A DNA stretch of 59,211 nt. Origin: JAGMCJ01 sp046761005 (lineage in GTDB: Archaea; Thermoplasmatota; Thermoplasmata; RBG-16-68-12; JAGMCJ01). The notes under the pieces were generated by a model, which was given only the letters and a program-made list of their open reading frames with translations, had not been told where the DNA came from and searched no databases. Of this stretch, positions 9,263 through 17,287 are shown piece by piece. A program made the position numbers and the translations under genes. The first letter of the stretch is position 1; every line of letters begins with the position of its first letter. Location: NCBI GenBank assembly GCA_046761005.1, contig JBHIFI010000003.1, positions 1 through 59,211 of the forward strand. Reading direction: 5' to 3'.

Positions 9263-10153
9263 GTGTACGAAGTCAGATTTCATGGAAGAGGAGGACAGGG
9301 AGCTGTCATGGCGGCTCAGGCATTGGCGGACGCTGCATTCGTGGAAGGCAACTACGCAGTCGCCTTCCCATGGTTCGGTGCAGAGAGAAGAGGCGCCCCT
9401 GTGCTTGCATTCGCGAGGGTCGATGAGAACAAGATAAACGTCAAGACGAGGGTGTACAACCCCGACTACATCGTTGTCCTTGATGACAAGCTCATAGATT
9501 TTGTGAATGTTGCCGAGGGTCTATCTCCCGACGGAATGGCCATACTGAATTCCTCACTCGATCCTGAGGAGGTCGATATAGGGATATCGGTGGAGACCGC
9601 AACGGTGGATGCCACATCTGTGGCCCTTGAGGTCCTTGGAGTTCCAATAACAAATAGCGCCATATTGGGCGCATTCGCTTGGGCAACCCGCCGTGTCTCT
9701 CTCGATTCGGTCAAGCGGGGGATCATGGATGTGTTCGGTCCCAGGATAGGAGAGGAAGCGGCGAAGAAGAACGCCGAAGCGGCTGCCGCTGCACACGATA
9801 GGGTCAAGATTGGAAAGTGCAGGGGTGAAAGGAAGTATCCCGAGGCCAAGAAGTGGCTTCCCAACTACAAGGAGCTTCCCCTGAGCCTTGCGACCAAGCC
9901 GATGAAGACAGATGCCGGACACGTGGGACCAGGCAGTTCTATGGACAACAGGACGGGCAGCTGGAGGACGTTCACCCCAGAATTTGATGATGAGGCGTGT
10001 ACGAACTGCTTGCTCTGCTGGTTTTACTGTCCCGATTCGGCGATCAAGCGGCTGGAGCCTCCCCAGAAAATCGGATTTGATATGGATTACTGCAAGGGTT
10101 GCGGGGTTTGCGCAGAGGTTTGCCCCACTGATGCGATAGAGATGGTGAGATAA
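9263..10153 (+). CDS. porG: pyruvate/2-oxoacid:ferredoxin oxidoreductase, fused gamma-delta subunit
   Basis: Two subunits of a CoA-acylating 2-oxoacid:ferredoxin oxidoreductase are joined in one 296-residue chain. Residues 1-~180 are the gamma subunit (EVRFHGRGGQGAVMAAQ, then FPWFGAERRGAPV). After a linker, residues ~235-296 are the delta ferredoxin with two [4Fe-4S] motifs, CTNCLLCWFYCPDSAI and CKGCGVCAEVCPTDAI. The start is GTG at 9263, set by GGAGGTG six bases upstream; the open frame extends further but without family similarity. Its stop overlaps the alpha-subunit ATG by one base. The enzyme oxidises pyruvate (or a branched 2-oxoacid) to acyl-CoA and CO2 and reduces ferredoxin. The sequence alone does not separate pyruvate from 2-oxoisovalerate types. 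Confidence 0.93.
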   Translation: MYEVRFHGRGGQGAVMAAQALADAAFVEGNYAVAFPWFGAERRGAPVLAFARVDENKINVKTRVYNPDYIVVLDDKLIDFVNVAEGLSPDGMAILNSSLDPEEVDIGISVETATVDATSVALEVLGVPITNSAILGAFAWATRRVSLDSVKRGIMDVFGPRIGEEAAKKNAEAAAAAHDRVKIGKCRGERKYPEAKKWLPNYKELPLSLATKPMKTDAGHVGPGSSMDNRTGSWRTFTPEFDDEACTNCLLCWFYCPDSAIKRLEPPQKIGFDMDYCKGCGVCAEVCPTDAIEMVR

Positions 10154-11340
10154 TGGTAGAGAAAAGAGTTATCACAGGGAATTACTCCGCCGCATATGGA
10201 GCGCTGCTTTCGCGGGCTGAGGTGATAGCCGCGTACCCCATAACACCACAGACGTTCATAGTGGAGCACATATCAGAATTCGTGAGCGATGGGCTTCTCG
10301 ATGCTGAGTACATGCCTGTCGAGAGCGAGCATAGTGCTATGAGCGCCTGCGTGGCTGCGGTTGCAACCGGCGTAAGGGCTTTCACGGCGACAGCATCGCA
10401 GGGTCTTGCGCTGATGCATGAAGTCCTCTATGTTGCGGCTGGCCTTCATCTTCCTATGGTGATGGCCGTTGTCAACAGGACGCTTGCTTCTCCGATTGGT
10501 ATATGGTGCGAGCACAACGATACCATGGCGGAGAGGGACAGCGGCTGGATGCAGTGCTACGTTGAGAACAACCAGGAAGTGCTAGACATGGTGATTCAGG
10601 CTTACAAGGTTGGAGAGGACGATAAGGTCCTTCTTCCCGCGATGGTGAATCTCGATGCGTTCATTCTCTCTCACACCGTCGAGCCGGTTGAGTTCCCTGA
10701 CCAGAAGGACGTGGATGAGTTCCTTCCTCGCTACGACCCGAAGCATGCATACCTCAGGTCGGACGACCCAATGGTCGTGGGATCCTTTTCCTCTCCCGAG
10801 TACATACAGGAGTTCAGATATCAGACTGAGGAGACCTTTCACAATGCCAAGGATGTGATTAAGCGGGTAAATGACGAGTACGCGAGGGAATTCGGAAGGG
10901 ATTACGGCGGAGCGGTTGAGGAATACAGAATGGATGACGCAGAGGCAGCACTGATGACGCTCGGGACGGTGACCTCAACGGCGCGGGATGTCGTTGATGA
11001 GTACAGGGAGAAGGGAAAGAGGGTCGGCTTGGTGAAGATGAGGTGGTTCCGTCCCTATCCAACCGAGATTGTAAGAGACATCGCGTCGAGGATCAAAGCG
11101 CTGGGCGTCTACGACAGGGCGATCTCCTTCGGTTCTGGCGGGCCCAGCTACATTGACACAAGGAACGCCCTCTACGGCCATTCAACGATTCCAGTCATAG
11201 GATTCCTGGCGGGCCTCGGAGGCAGGGACGTCATGGTGCAGGATATCCGACTGATGTTCGACAGGACCCTGGAAGCCGCCAATAAGGGAAGGGCCGACCG
11301 GGAGATTGTGTGGGTTGGAACCAGGGGGGTGGAAGCATGA
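10153..11340 (+). CDS. porA: pyruvate/2-oxoacid:ferredoxin oxidoreductase alpha subunit
   Basis: The alpha subunit carries the pyrimidine-binding and transketolase-C-like domains of the oxidoreductase. The 395 residues open with ITGNYSAAYGALLSRAEVIAAYPIT and contain the family motifs PQTFIVEHISEF, ESEHSAMSACVAA, TATASQGLALMHEVL and NRTLASPIGIW. The domain boundaries match PorA/VorA proteins. It sits second in the operon gammadelta-alpha-beta, with a one-base overlap upstream and a four-base ATGA overlap downstream, so the stoichiometry is set by coupled translation. Confidence 0.95.
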   Translation: MVEKRVITGNYSAAYGALLSRAEVIAAYPITPQTFIVEHISEFVSDGLLDAEYMPVESEHSAMSACVAAVATGVRAFTATASQGLALMHEVLYVAAGLHLPMVMAVVNRTLASPIGIWCEHNDTMAERDSGWMQCYVENNQEVLDMVIQAYKVGEDDKVLLPAMVNLDAFILSHTVEPVEFPDQKDVDEFLPRYDPKHAYLRSDDPMVVGSFSSPEYIQEFRYQTEETFHNAKDVIKRVNDEYAREFGRDYGGAVEEYRMDDAEAALMTLGTVTSTARDVVDEYREKGKRVGLVKMRWFRPYPTEIVRDIASRIKALGVYDRAISFGSGGPSYIDTRNALYGHSTIPVIGFLAGLGGRDVMVQDIRLMFDRTLEAANKGRADREIVWVGTRGVEA

Positions 11341-12230
11341 AGATGAGGGACCTTCCAGAGGAGGACTGGTTCGTGAGCGGGCATACTGCATGCCCGGGCT
11401 GTGGTGCGGCGACGATCGCAAAGATAGCCATGAAAGTATTCGGTCCCAAGACGATAACATACTTTCCAGCAAACTGCATGCTTGTCTTCAGTGGCACATA
11501 CCCGCTGAACTCCTTCAAGGTCCCCTATTTTCATGTGCTATTCGAGACCTCCGCCATCTGCGCTGCTGGAGTAAGCAGGGCCCTCAAGAGACTCGGAAAG
11601 GATGATGTGAACGTCGTTGCCTTCGCGGGTGACGGCGGAACCGCCGACATAGGCATACAGGCACTCTCCGGAGCGGCGGAGAGGAACGAGGACATCATAT
11701 ACATCTGCTACGACAATGAAGCTTATATGAACACGGGCATCCAGAGAAGCGGGGCGACCCCCTTCGGTGCCTGGACGACGACAACACCGGTTGGGGACGT
11801 TGGGGCTGGCAAGGAGGAGTATAAGAAGGATATTCCTCGGATTATGATAGCCCACGATGCTCCTTACGTTGCAACCGCCACATTGGGATTCATTCCTGAC
11901 CTTCTCAAGAAGCTGGAGAAGGCGAAGAACAAGAAGGGCATGTTCAGATACCTCCAGATATACTCGCCCTGCCCGCCCGGGTGGAGGATGCACTCCAGCT
12001 TGGGGGCGAAGGTCTCCAAGATGGTCGTTGAAACCGGGCTCTGGACACTCTACGAGTTCGAGGACGGGAAGATGACCATCAACAAGAAACCGAAGATGAT
12101 TTCCGTCGAGGATTACATCAAGCTCCAAGGCAGATTCAGGCACATGACGAAGGAGCAGATGGAAACGCTTCAGAAGTATGCGGAGGAGAAGTGGAGAAAA
12201 GACCAGGCACTTGCAGAGGCTTACAGCTGA
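11337..12230 (+). CDS. porB: pyruvate/2-oxoacid:ferredoxin oxidoreductase beta subunit
   Basis: The beta subunit binds thiamine diphosphate and the proximal [4Fe-4S] cluster. Visible features are the N-terminal SGHTACPGCGAATIAK with cluster cysteines, the TPP/Mg signature from GDGGTADIG through YDNEAYMNTG, and a C-terminal Cys in IYSPCPPGW. The start is ATG 11337, overlapping the alpha stop as ATGA with a G-rich ribosome site just before it; this gives 297 residues. It ends exactly where the minus-strand winged-helix gene ends: the two stop codons are adjacent (12228-12230 and 12231-12233). Confidence 0.95.
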   Translation: MKMRDLPEEDWFVSGHTACPGCGAATIAKIAMKVFGPKTITYFPANCMLVFSGTYPLNSFKVPYFHVLFETSAICAAGVSRALKRLGKDDVNVVAFAGDGGTADIGIQALSGAAERNEDIIYICYDNEAYMNTGIQRSGATPFGAWTTTTPVGDVGAGKEEYKKDIPRIMIAHDAPYVATATLGFIPDLLKKLEKAKNKKGMFRYLQIYSPCPPGWRMHSSLGAKVSKMVVETGLWTLYEFEDGKMTINKKPKMISVEDYIKLQGRFRHMTKEQMETLQKYAEEKWRKDQALAEAYS

Positions 12231-12620
12231 CTATTCTGCGAACTTGGCCCCGCATTTCGGGCACTCTTTGGTGTCTTGGTTCACGAGGGCGTTGCAGTTT
12301 CCGCACTGGAATAAAGCCTCTACTTCTTTGGCTGGTGCCGCAGCAGCTTTCTGCTCCTCTACTTTCTTCTCATATTCTTCCAGCCGCTTCTTGTACTCGC
12401 TCTTGACCATTTCGTTGCCCTCTTCCGTGATGTTGACGACGAATTTGTTCGGACCTGTCCATTCAACCGTGACGAAACCCTCGCTCTCGAGGGATTTTAC
12501 CGCTTCCTCCAGCTCTCTATACCTCACTCCCCTTATGTCGGCAAAGAGGTCCTCTCTGGAGGCCCCGAAGTAACCTCTTTTCGCCGCCGTGTTCAGGACC
12601 CGCCACTGAAAATCATCCAC
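12231..12620 (-). CDS. winged-helix plus zinc-ribbon protein
   Basis: This small 129-residue protein has an N-terminal helix-turn-helix (residues ~1-75: ASREDLFADIRGVRYRELEE, then a wing ending VVNITEEGNEMVK). A Lys/Glu-rich coiled helix spans ~75-98, and a C-terminal zinc ribbon CGNCNALVNQ..CPKCGAKF closes it. It may regulate transcription or bind nucleic acid in a complex, but no family name is recognised. The start is GTG at 12620. A TATA-like ATATTTATA at 12653-12661 lies just inside the 3' end of adk, so it has its own promoter. Confidence 0.75.
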   Translation of the reverse strand: MDDFQWRVLNTAAKRGYFGASREDLFADIRGVRYRELEEAVKSLESEGFVTVEWTGPNKFVVNITEEGNEMVKSEYKKRLEEYEKKVEEQKAAAAPAKEVEALFQCGNCNALVNQDTKECPKCGAKFAE

Positions 12621-12652
12621 GGCAAACCACTGTTTTCATCAACGGTGAGACG

Positions 12653-12661
12653 ATATTTATA
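12653..12661 (-). promoter_or_regulatory. TATA-like box for the winged-helix/zinc-ribbon gene
   Basis: ATATTTATA reads the same kind of signal on both strands, but its position 33-41 bases before the GTG at 12620 fits the minus-strand gene. It overlaps the adk stop codon region. Confidence 0.45.
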
Positions 12662-13295
12662 CGTTATTGCCCACGGGCTCCAGCGCCTGTTTCGCCCGTT
12701 CCAGCGTTTCTTCCGGACTTCCGTTTCCATCGATAGAAATGAGAATTCCACTGTATCTCTCAATGAGATGTGCTGTCCTCTCTCTGTAGAGGTCCAATCT
12801 TTTTCTGACGACGGATTCGGTGTCATCCTCTCGGATAATCAGCTTCGAGCCGCAGACATCGCACTTCTCGACGTTCTTCGGCGGGTTGAACATCACGTGA
12901 TATATCGCCCCACAGTTCGTGCAGATCCTCCTTCCAATCGCCCTCCTGAGTATCTCCTCTTCCGTCACATCTATGTAGAGGACAACGTTCACGCCAAAGT
13001 CCTTGTCCAGAGCCTCCGCCTGCCTCACTGTCCTGGGATAACCATCAAGAATGAATCCTCGAACGCAATCTCCTTGAGAAAGCCTCTTCGCCATCATTCT
13101 GATTACTAGATCGTCTGGGACAAGTTTTCCGTCAGCCATGTAGGAGGAGGCGGCTTGGCCAAGCTCTGTCTTTTTGTCTACCTCGGTCCTGAGGATATCG
13201 CCAGTAGAAATATGGGGAATTCCGTAGTCTTTCGCGAGGGCTGAAGCCTGCGTTCCCTTTCCCGAACTTGGCGGGCCTAGAATTACCAACTTCAC
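12657..13295 (-). CDS. adk: adenylate kinase, zinc-LID bacterial-type family
   Basis: Adenylate kinase interconverts ATP + AMP and 2 ADP. The 212 residues show the P-loop GPPSSGKGT (7-15), STGDILR, the AMP-binding GFILDGYPRT and a LID domain with four cysteines (RRICTNCGAIYH, then EKCDVCGS) that would hold zinc. This is the bacterial-type long form, which many euryarchaea also use. The start is GTG at 13295. An overlapping ATG-initiated frame gives an arginine-rich nonsense protein and was discarded. About 255 bases upstream carry no gene. Confidence 0.96.
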   Translation of the reverse strand: MKLVILGPPSSGKGTQASALAKDYGIPHISTGDILRTEVDKKTELGQAASSYMADGKLVPDDLVIRMMAKRLSQGDCVRGFILDGYPRTVRQAEALDKDFGVNVVLYIDVTEEEILRRAIGRRICTNCGAIYHVMFNPPKNVEKCDVCGSKLIIREDDTESVVRKRLDLYRERTAHLIERYSGILISIDGNGSPEETLERAKQALEPVGNNV

Positions 13296-13515
13296 GGCAG
13301 AGGAAAATGGTCTTCATACTATATTCTTACCGATTGTTACCGGGGGGTATTCAATCCAAGTACGTGTGGGATGGCTAGATCCCTTGTTGCTATCGTGCAG
13401 GACGAAGGGGTTGCAGACCAGTTAGCGTTCGAAAGATTAATATCGTTCCACGTTATTACAAAGTAACAATACGTGTCAAGGTGCTCCCCATCACCTAAAA
13501 CTGGGGTGGTGGAAA

Positions 13516-13538
13516 GAGGCCGAAGCAATGTCGGCCTC
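13516..13538. terminator. hairpin downstream of the decarboxylase gene
   Basis: GAGGCCGA (13516-13523) and TCGGCCTC (13531-13538) form a perfect 8-bp stem with a 7-base loop. It starts 13 bases beyond the decarboxylase stop. Read on the minus strand it is followed by TTTCC, as a weak terminator might be; read on the plus strand it precedes GATTTTT (13545-13551). A second, weaker pairing (CCCCA 13486-13490 with TGGGG 13502-13506) lies beside it. Confidence 0.45.
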
Positions 13539-13550
13539 CCGCTAGATTTT

Positions 13551-14510
13551 TCAGAAAAGATGGTCAGTGATCTCTTTTGCTGCTCCTCCAACATGACATT
13601 CTATAATCTCTACGCCCAAGTCTTCGATCTCCGCCTTAACTTCCTCCACCCTGTCAGGAAAAGTGTTGACATACACTGTCGCGCCAGTGTCGATGGAGAA
13701 GAAGGCGGGAATCTCCCTCTCTCGCATGTTCCTGACCTTCAGAATCACGCTCATCGTTTCGGGTCTCCAGAGAAGCATCTCCCTCGCCCCTGTCATGGTG
13801 ATTCCGTGAAGCATCAGGGTGTCCTTCTCGGCAAGCTCGCATATCCTTCCAACTTCCCTCTGCCTGATTGCCAGCTCCATTTCATCGAGCATTCTGGGCA
13901 TCTCCGCCAGCCTTGAGTCAAAGAATGGAGAGGATAGCACCTCTCTATGAACGTCCTCCGTTCTCTTGAAGGCGGGAACGAGAGCCACTGCCATGCCCAT
14001 CTGCAGATCCTCGGAGGCTATCTGATAGGAATATGTGTCCTCGTCTCCGACTCCTTTCCTCAGGCGAGAGAAAGCGCCAGTCACGGACCGGGCGGCGGAT
14101 GCAGCTCCCTTCCTTGCTATTCGCGACAAATCCTTGTCAGTGAGTTCAAGACCCAGCGCCTTGCAACTTGCCAGTGCGAGTGCTGCAAAGCCGGACGCGG
14201 ATGCGCCCAGGCCAATGTTCGAGGGGAAGTTATTGAGGGACTTCATCTTGAATTTCAGCTCTTGACCAGACAGTCGAAAGACCGCATCTATAACCTCGGA
14301 AATCCTCTCAAAATCCCTTCCTGTGACACTCTTGTCATCTATCACCGCGCTGTTCTTCTCCCAATCGCTAAATTCGATTGTCGTGTGGGTGGTGAGAGGA
14401 GCCGTGCACACGCTTATGGAATCATGAAAGGGAAGGCGGAGTCTTTCGTCCTCGAGACCGTGATATTTTATCAGCCCCTGAATAGGGTGAGCGATAGCCG
14501 AGGCCTTCAA
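13551..14510 (-). CDS. diphosphomevalonate-decarboxylase-family enzyme (GHMP kinase fold)
   Basis: A GHMP-superfamily protein of the mevalonate-5-diphosphate decarboxylase family. It shows the phosphate-binding FPSNIGLGASASGFAALALA, the family motif ASAARSVTGAFSRLRKG, and the Asp of FSIDTGATVYV that aligns with the catalytic Asp of decarboxylases. At the N-terminus the usual KYWGK is KYHGL, so the second lysine is missing. Archaeal relatives with altered motifs act as phosphomevalonate or bisphosphomevalonate decarboxylases, or as mevalonate 3-kinase. With isopentenyl phosphate kinase at 24173 in the same window, I infer a step of an alternative mevalonate route ending in isopentenyl phosphate. 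The exact reaction is unsettled. The start is TTG, overlapping the HAD stop, with GGAGGGTG ahead. Confidence 0.85.
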   Translation of the reverse strand: MKASAIAHPIQGLIKYHGLEDERLRLPFHDSISVCTAPLTTHTTIEFSDWEKNSAVIDDKSVTGRDFERISEVIDAVFRLSGQELKFKMKSLNNFPSNIGLGASASGFAALALASCKALGLELTDKDLSRIARKGAASAARSVTGAFSRLRKGVGDEDTYSYQIASEDLQMGMAVALVPAFKRTEDVHREVLSSPFFDSRLAEMPRMLDEMELAIRQREVGRICELAEKDTLMLHGITMTGAREMLLWRPETMSVILKVRNMREREIPAFFSIDTGATVYVNTFPDRVEEVKAEIEDLGVEIIECHVGGAAKEITDHLF

Positions 14511-15265
14511 TCCGCACCCTCCAGTTCTTCAACAACTCTCAACACTTCCTGGACCTTGGATACCACGAAGTCGGGGTGACCTCTGTCTGGATCCCTTCCC
14601 GGAAGCAAGACGAGAATAGTCCTCATTCCTGCTTTTCTGGCCCCAATGATATCATTATCGGAATCATCACCCACATGCATGGCCTCTTCAGGACTGATGT
14701 CCATTTTTTCCAGAGTTTTGAGAAAGATCTCTCTGTTTGGCTTCCTTATTCCAATTTCGTTCGAGAACATCATTACATCGAAATAGCGTGCCAGGTCATA
14801 CTTTCCTAATAGCCCTCTGAAGAAATCTCCGTGAGTCCGGCCCGTGTTGGAGATTATTCCCAGGCTCATTCCTCTATTCTTCAGACTTGTAAAGAGTTCA
14901 CCTGCTCCATCAAATGGAACAGGAGGGACGAGGGAAATGGCGTCGTTGTATGGTCTCAGCAAATCCTCGACAAGAGCCTCATCGACTTGATCTGCAGGGA
15001 TTCCTAGCTCGGAGAGCATGATACCGATCTGCGCCTTTTGGTCGATGTCCACTCCTCTATTCCATATCTGCCAGAGTCTTTCTGTTTGGACGTCGTAAGC
15101 TCTCTCAATACCCTCAAGATGCAAGGGGAGATTATGATTGTGGAAGACTTCCATCATCATTCTTGTCCTCTTCCTCCTGAGAAACCCACTGAAATCCTCC
15201 ACAGGCTCCCTGAGAACAGTATGCCAAAGGTCGAAGGTTATGCCTCTTATCATCCTCTCACTCAT
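14507..15265 (-). CDS. HAD-superfamily hydrolase-like protein
   Basis: A haloacid-dehalogenase-superfamily protein of 252 residues. Motif I is GITFDLWHTV, with the nucleophilic Asp but Trp in place of the second Asp usual in phosphatases. Motif II is GIISNTG, motif III includes IRKPNREIF, and motif IV is HVGDDSDNDIIGARKAG. An all-helical cap lies at ~20-100. The DxW motif I resembles haloacid-dehalogenase-like and phosphoglycolate-phosphatase-like members, so phosphatase activity should not be assumed. It overlaps archease by four bases (ATGA) and the downstream decarboxylase by four (TTGA), so it is the middle gene of a three-gene operon. Confidence 0.88.
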   Translation of the reverse strand: MSERMIRGITFDLWHTVLREPVEDFSGFLRRKRTRMMMEVFHNHNLPLHLEGIERAYDVQTERLWQIWNRGVDIDQKAQIGIMLSELGIPADQVDEALVEDLLRPYNDAISLVPPVPFDGAGELFTSLKNRGMSLGIISNTGRTHGDFFRGLLGKYDLARYFDVMMFSNEIGIRKPNREIFLKTLEKMDISPEEAMHVGDDSDNDIIGARKAGMRTILVLLPGRDPDRGHPDFVVSKVQEVLRVVEELEGAD

Positions 15266-15690
15266 ATGTCCAGAAGTACGAGAGCGTACCCCTTCTCTTC
15301 GTCGATCTCAAGCATGTGGTAGGTCGCAGCCTTCACATCGGATTTCAGTGGATGCCTCTTTCTGTCCATCTTCTCGCCCTTCACCGAGGCCGTAAGCCTG
15401 TGGTTTTCTACGTCAACATGGAATTCGCTGAGAAAAACATCCTGCGTGTCAAAGAGGTAGAGCAACTCCGAGAGCCAGTCTACCATCAAGCTCTCCAGGT
15501 CCGCGGATTCGACCTCAATCCTATATTCTCCGATCCGTTTGACGCTTGAGGTGTCCGTCATGACATTGAACATACCTAGAGCTGCGTTCTCGAATATCTC
15601 GTTCAGATTCTTTCCGTAAGCCCTGACCGCCACATCGGCCGTATGCTCGACTAGCTCGAATGCCGCCTCCTTCTCGCTATCCTCCTTCAT
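15262..15690 (-). CDS. archease
   Basis: Archease is a small calcium-binding protein that activates the RNA ligase RtcB in tRNA splicing and RNA repair by promoting its guanylylation. The 142 residues begin with the canonical FELVEHTADVAVRAYGK and contain LMVDWLSELLYLFD, AATYHMLEI and a short acidic C-terminus, all conserved in the family. RtcB is not in this window. It is the first gene of the archease-HAD-decarboxylase operon and is divergent from aspartate dehydrogenase. Confidence 0.95.
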   Translation of the reverse strand: MKEDSEKEAAFELVEHTADVAVRAYGKNLNEIFENAALGMFNVMTDTSSVKRIGEYRIEVESADLESLMVDWLSELLYLFDTQDVFLSEFHVDVENHRLTASVKGEKMDRKRHPLKSDVKAATYHMLEIDEEKGYALVLLDI

Positions 15691-15815
15691 GATTCCCGCT
15701 CACTTGGTGGAACAGAGTATCCGCTATGGGGTTCTTGAGGCTTTCCTTAGGCATCTCATGATAGGCAATCCGTTAGCTTTATTATTGCTGCAAATATGGT
15801 TCTGGCGGGATATTG

Positions 15816-16622
15816 ATGAAGGTCAACATAATTGGCTGCGGATCTATTGGGACGGAGCTCGCAAAAGCATTGGAAGAGACAGAAGGTATCGATGTCATCT
15901 ACATCTCCGACAAAAAGAAGGAGAAGGCCGAAGAACTCCTCAGATCATCAACAAGGATCCGATTTCAGAGAGAGCCAAAAGACGTGATGGAAAAGGTGGA
16001 TATGGTTATCGAGGCGGCCTCTCAGGATGCGGCCCGAACCTACGTCCCAATGGCACTTGAGAAGGGAAAGGACGTTCTTGTGATGAGCGTAGGCGCGCTC
16101 GTCGATGATGAGTTCAGAGCAAAGTGTAGGTTGATTGCAAAGAAGAACAAGTGCAGGGTTTACATCCCCTCGGGGGCTCTAGCAGGCATCGATGGCCTCA
16201 CCGCTGCCGCTTGCGGGAAGATTGAAGAAGTGCTGCTCATCAGCTACAAGCCTCCCCACGCCTTCAAAGGAGTGAAATTCCTGGAGGATAGGCAGGTCGA
16301 TCTCGATTCAATACAAAGGGCAACCATAATATTCGAGGGGCATGCCAGGGATGCGGTTCGATACTTCCCGAGAAACATAAACGTGGCCGCGACTGTGAGC
16401 CTCGCGGGTATTGGATTTGAGAAGACCAAAGTCAGGCTTGTTGCAGATCCGTCCGCGCGAAGGAATACTCACAGACTCATGGTGAAGGGGGACATTGGAG
16501 AGATAGAGGTGAGTTGCAGGAATCTTCCATCTCCCAAGAATCCAAAATCCAGTCTGCTTGCAGCACTCTCTGCGATATCGGCTGTCAAGAAGATAAAGGA
16601 GAACGTCTGGGTGGGGGCCTAG
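15816..16622 (+). CDS. nadX: L-aspartate dehydrogenase
   Basis: This NAD(P)-dependent enzyme converts aspartate to iminoaspartate for NAD biosynthesis and takes the place of NadB in many archaea. The 268 residues show a Rossmann motif IIGCGSIGTELAKAL, the family motifs EAASQDAARTYVP and SGALAGIDGLTAA, HAFKGVKF, and the C-terminal NIGVN-like stretch FPRNINVAATVSLAG. ATG 15816 is preferred over an in-frame TTG one codon earlier. No nadA or nadC lies nearby. Its stop and the queE stop share the bases CTAG (16619-16622), a zero-gap convergent pair. Confidence 0.93.
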   Translation: MKVNIIGCGSIGTELAKALEETEGIDVIYISDKKKEKAEELLRSSTRIRFQREPKDVMEKVDMVIEAASQDAARTYVPMALEKGKDVLVMSVGALVDDEFRAKCRLIAKKNKCRVYIPSGALAGIDGLTAAACGKIEEVLLISYKPPHAFKGVKFLEDRQVDLDSIQRATIIFEGHARDAVRYFPRNINVAATVSLAGIGFEKTKVRLVADPSARRNTHRLMVKGDIGEIEVSCRNLPSPKNPKSSLLAALSAISAVKKIKENVWVGA

Positions 16623-17248
16623 ACGCCCTTTTTCTCACCCCATATCAACTTGTGAAGTTGGGGTAGGACCCTCACTCGGAGATCGTCTTGAAGGACTTTC
16701 TCCGCAAGCCATCTGAGATCTTTTCCCCCAACTGGTTGCATCACTATGCTGCACTGCGGTCCATATCTCTCGATTATTGATTTTGCATGCGCGTAGTCCT
16801 CTTCGTCCGCAATGACGAATTTTAGCTGGTCCGATAGTGAGAGAAGCTCGATGTTTGAGAGGTCCATCTTATCATGCATTCCCGAGGAGGGACACTTTAT
16901 GTCCAGACTTACCATGAGATTCTCTGAGCATGGAAGCTCTTCCAAGGAAATCGAACCTCCCGTCTCGATGGATATCATGTAGCCCGCCTCAAGCAGGCGG
17001 GAGATGAGCTTGATGGAATCGTCCTGAGCGAGAGGCTCGCCACCCGTGACGCAGACATAAGGGCATTTGTACCCAGCAACTTCCTCGAGGATTTCCTCGA
17101 TACCTATGGACTTGCCCGTCACCCAGGCGTCCTGCTGGTCGCACCATTTGCACCTGAGCGGACAGCCCGTCAGTCTTACGAAGACGGTCGGCACGCCTAT
17201 CTCTATGCCCTCACCTTGAAGGGATTTGAATATCTCATTGATTATCAT
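16619..17248 (-). CDS. queE: 7-carboxy-7-deazaguanine synthase (radical SAM)
   Basis: QueE rearranges 6-carboxytetrahydropterin to 7-carboxy-7-deazaguanine, the ring-contracting step toward preQ0, the precursor of archaeosine in archaeal tRNA. The 209-residue protein begins with the signature EIFKSLQGEG and carries the radical-SAM cluster motif CPLRCKWCD (Cys29, Cys33, Cys36), then the GGEP motif in CVTGGEPL and SLDIKCPSSG. It is last in the que/dph2/mfnA/L10e run, 39 bases after queC. Confidence 0.96.
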   Translation of the reverse strand: MIINEIFKSLQGEGIEIGVPTVFVRLTGCPLRCKWCDQQDAWVTGKSIGIEEILEEVAGYKCPYVCVTGGEPLAQDDSIKLISRLLEAGYMISIETGGSISLEELPCSENLMVSLDIKCPSSGMHDKMDLSNIELLSLSDQLKFVIADEEDYAHAKSIIERYGPQCSIVMQPVGGKDLRWLAEKVLQDDLRVRVLPQLHKLIWGEKKGV

Positions 17249-17287
17249 CTTCCAACGCCCAGGTTCGATATCTCACGATATCGCTGG

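Noticed and set aside
11538..12143. 201-residue minus-strand ORF opposite porB
   Set aside because: Shadow of the conserved oxidoreductase beta subunit; its sequence has no recognisable motif.
13337..13594. possible 85-residue gene between adk and the decarboxylase
   Set aside because: Composition is random-looking, it overlaps the hairpin region and the decarboxylase end, and it has no ribosome site.
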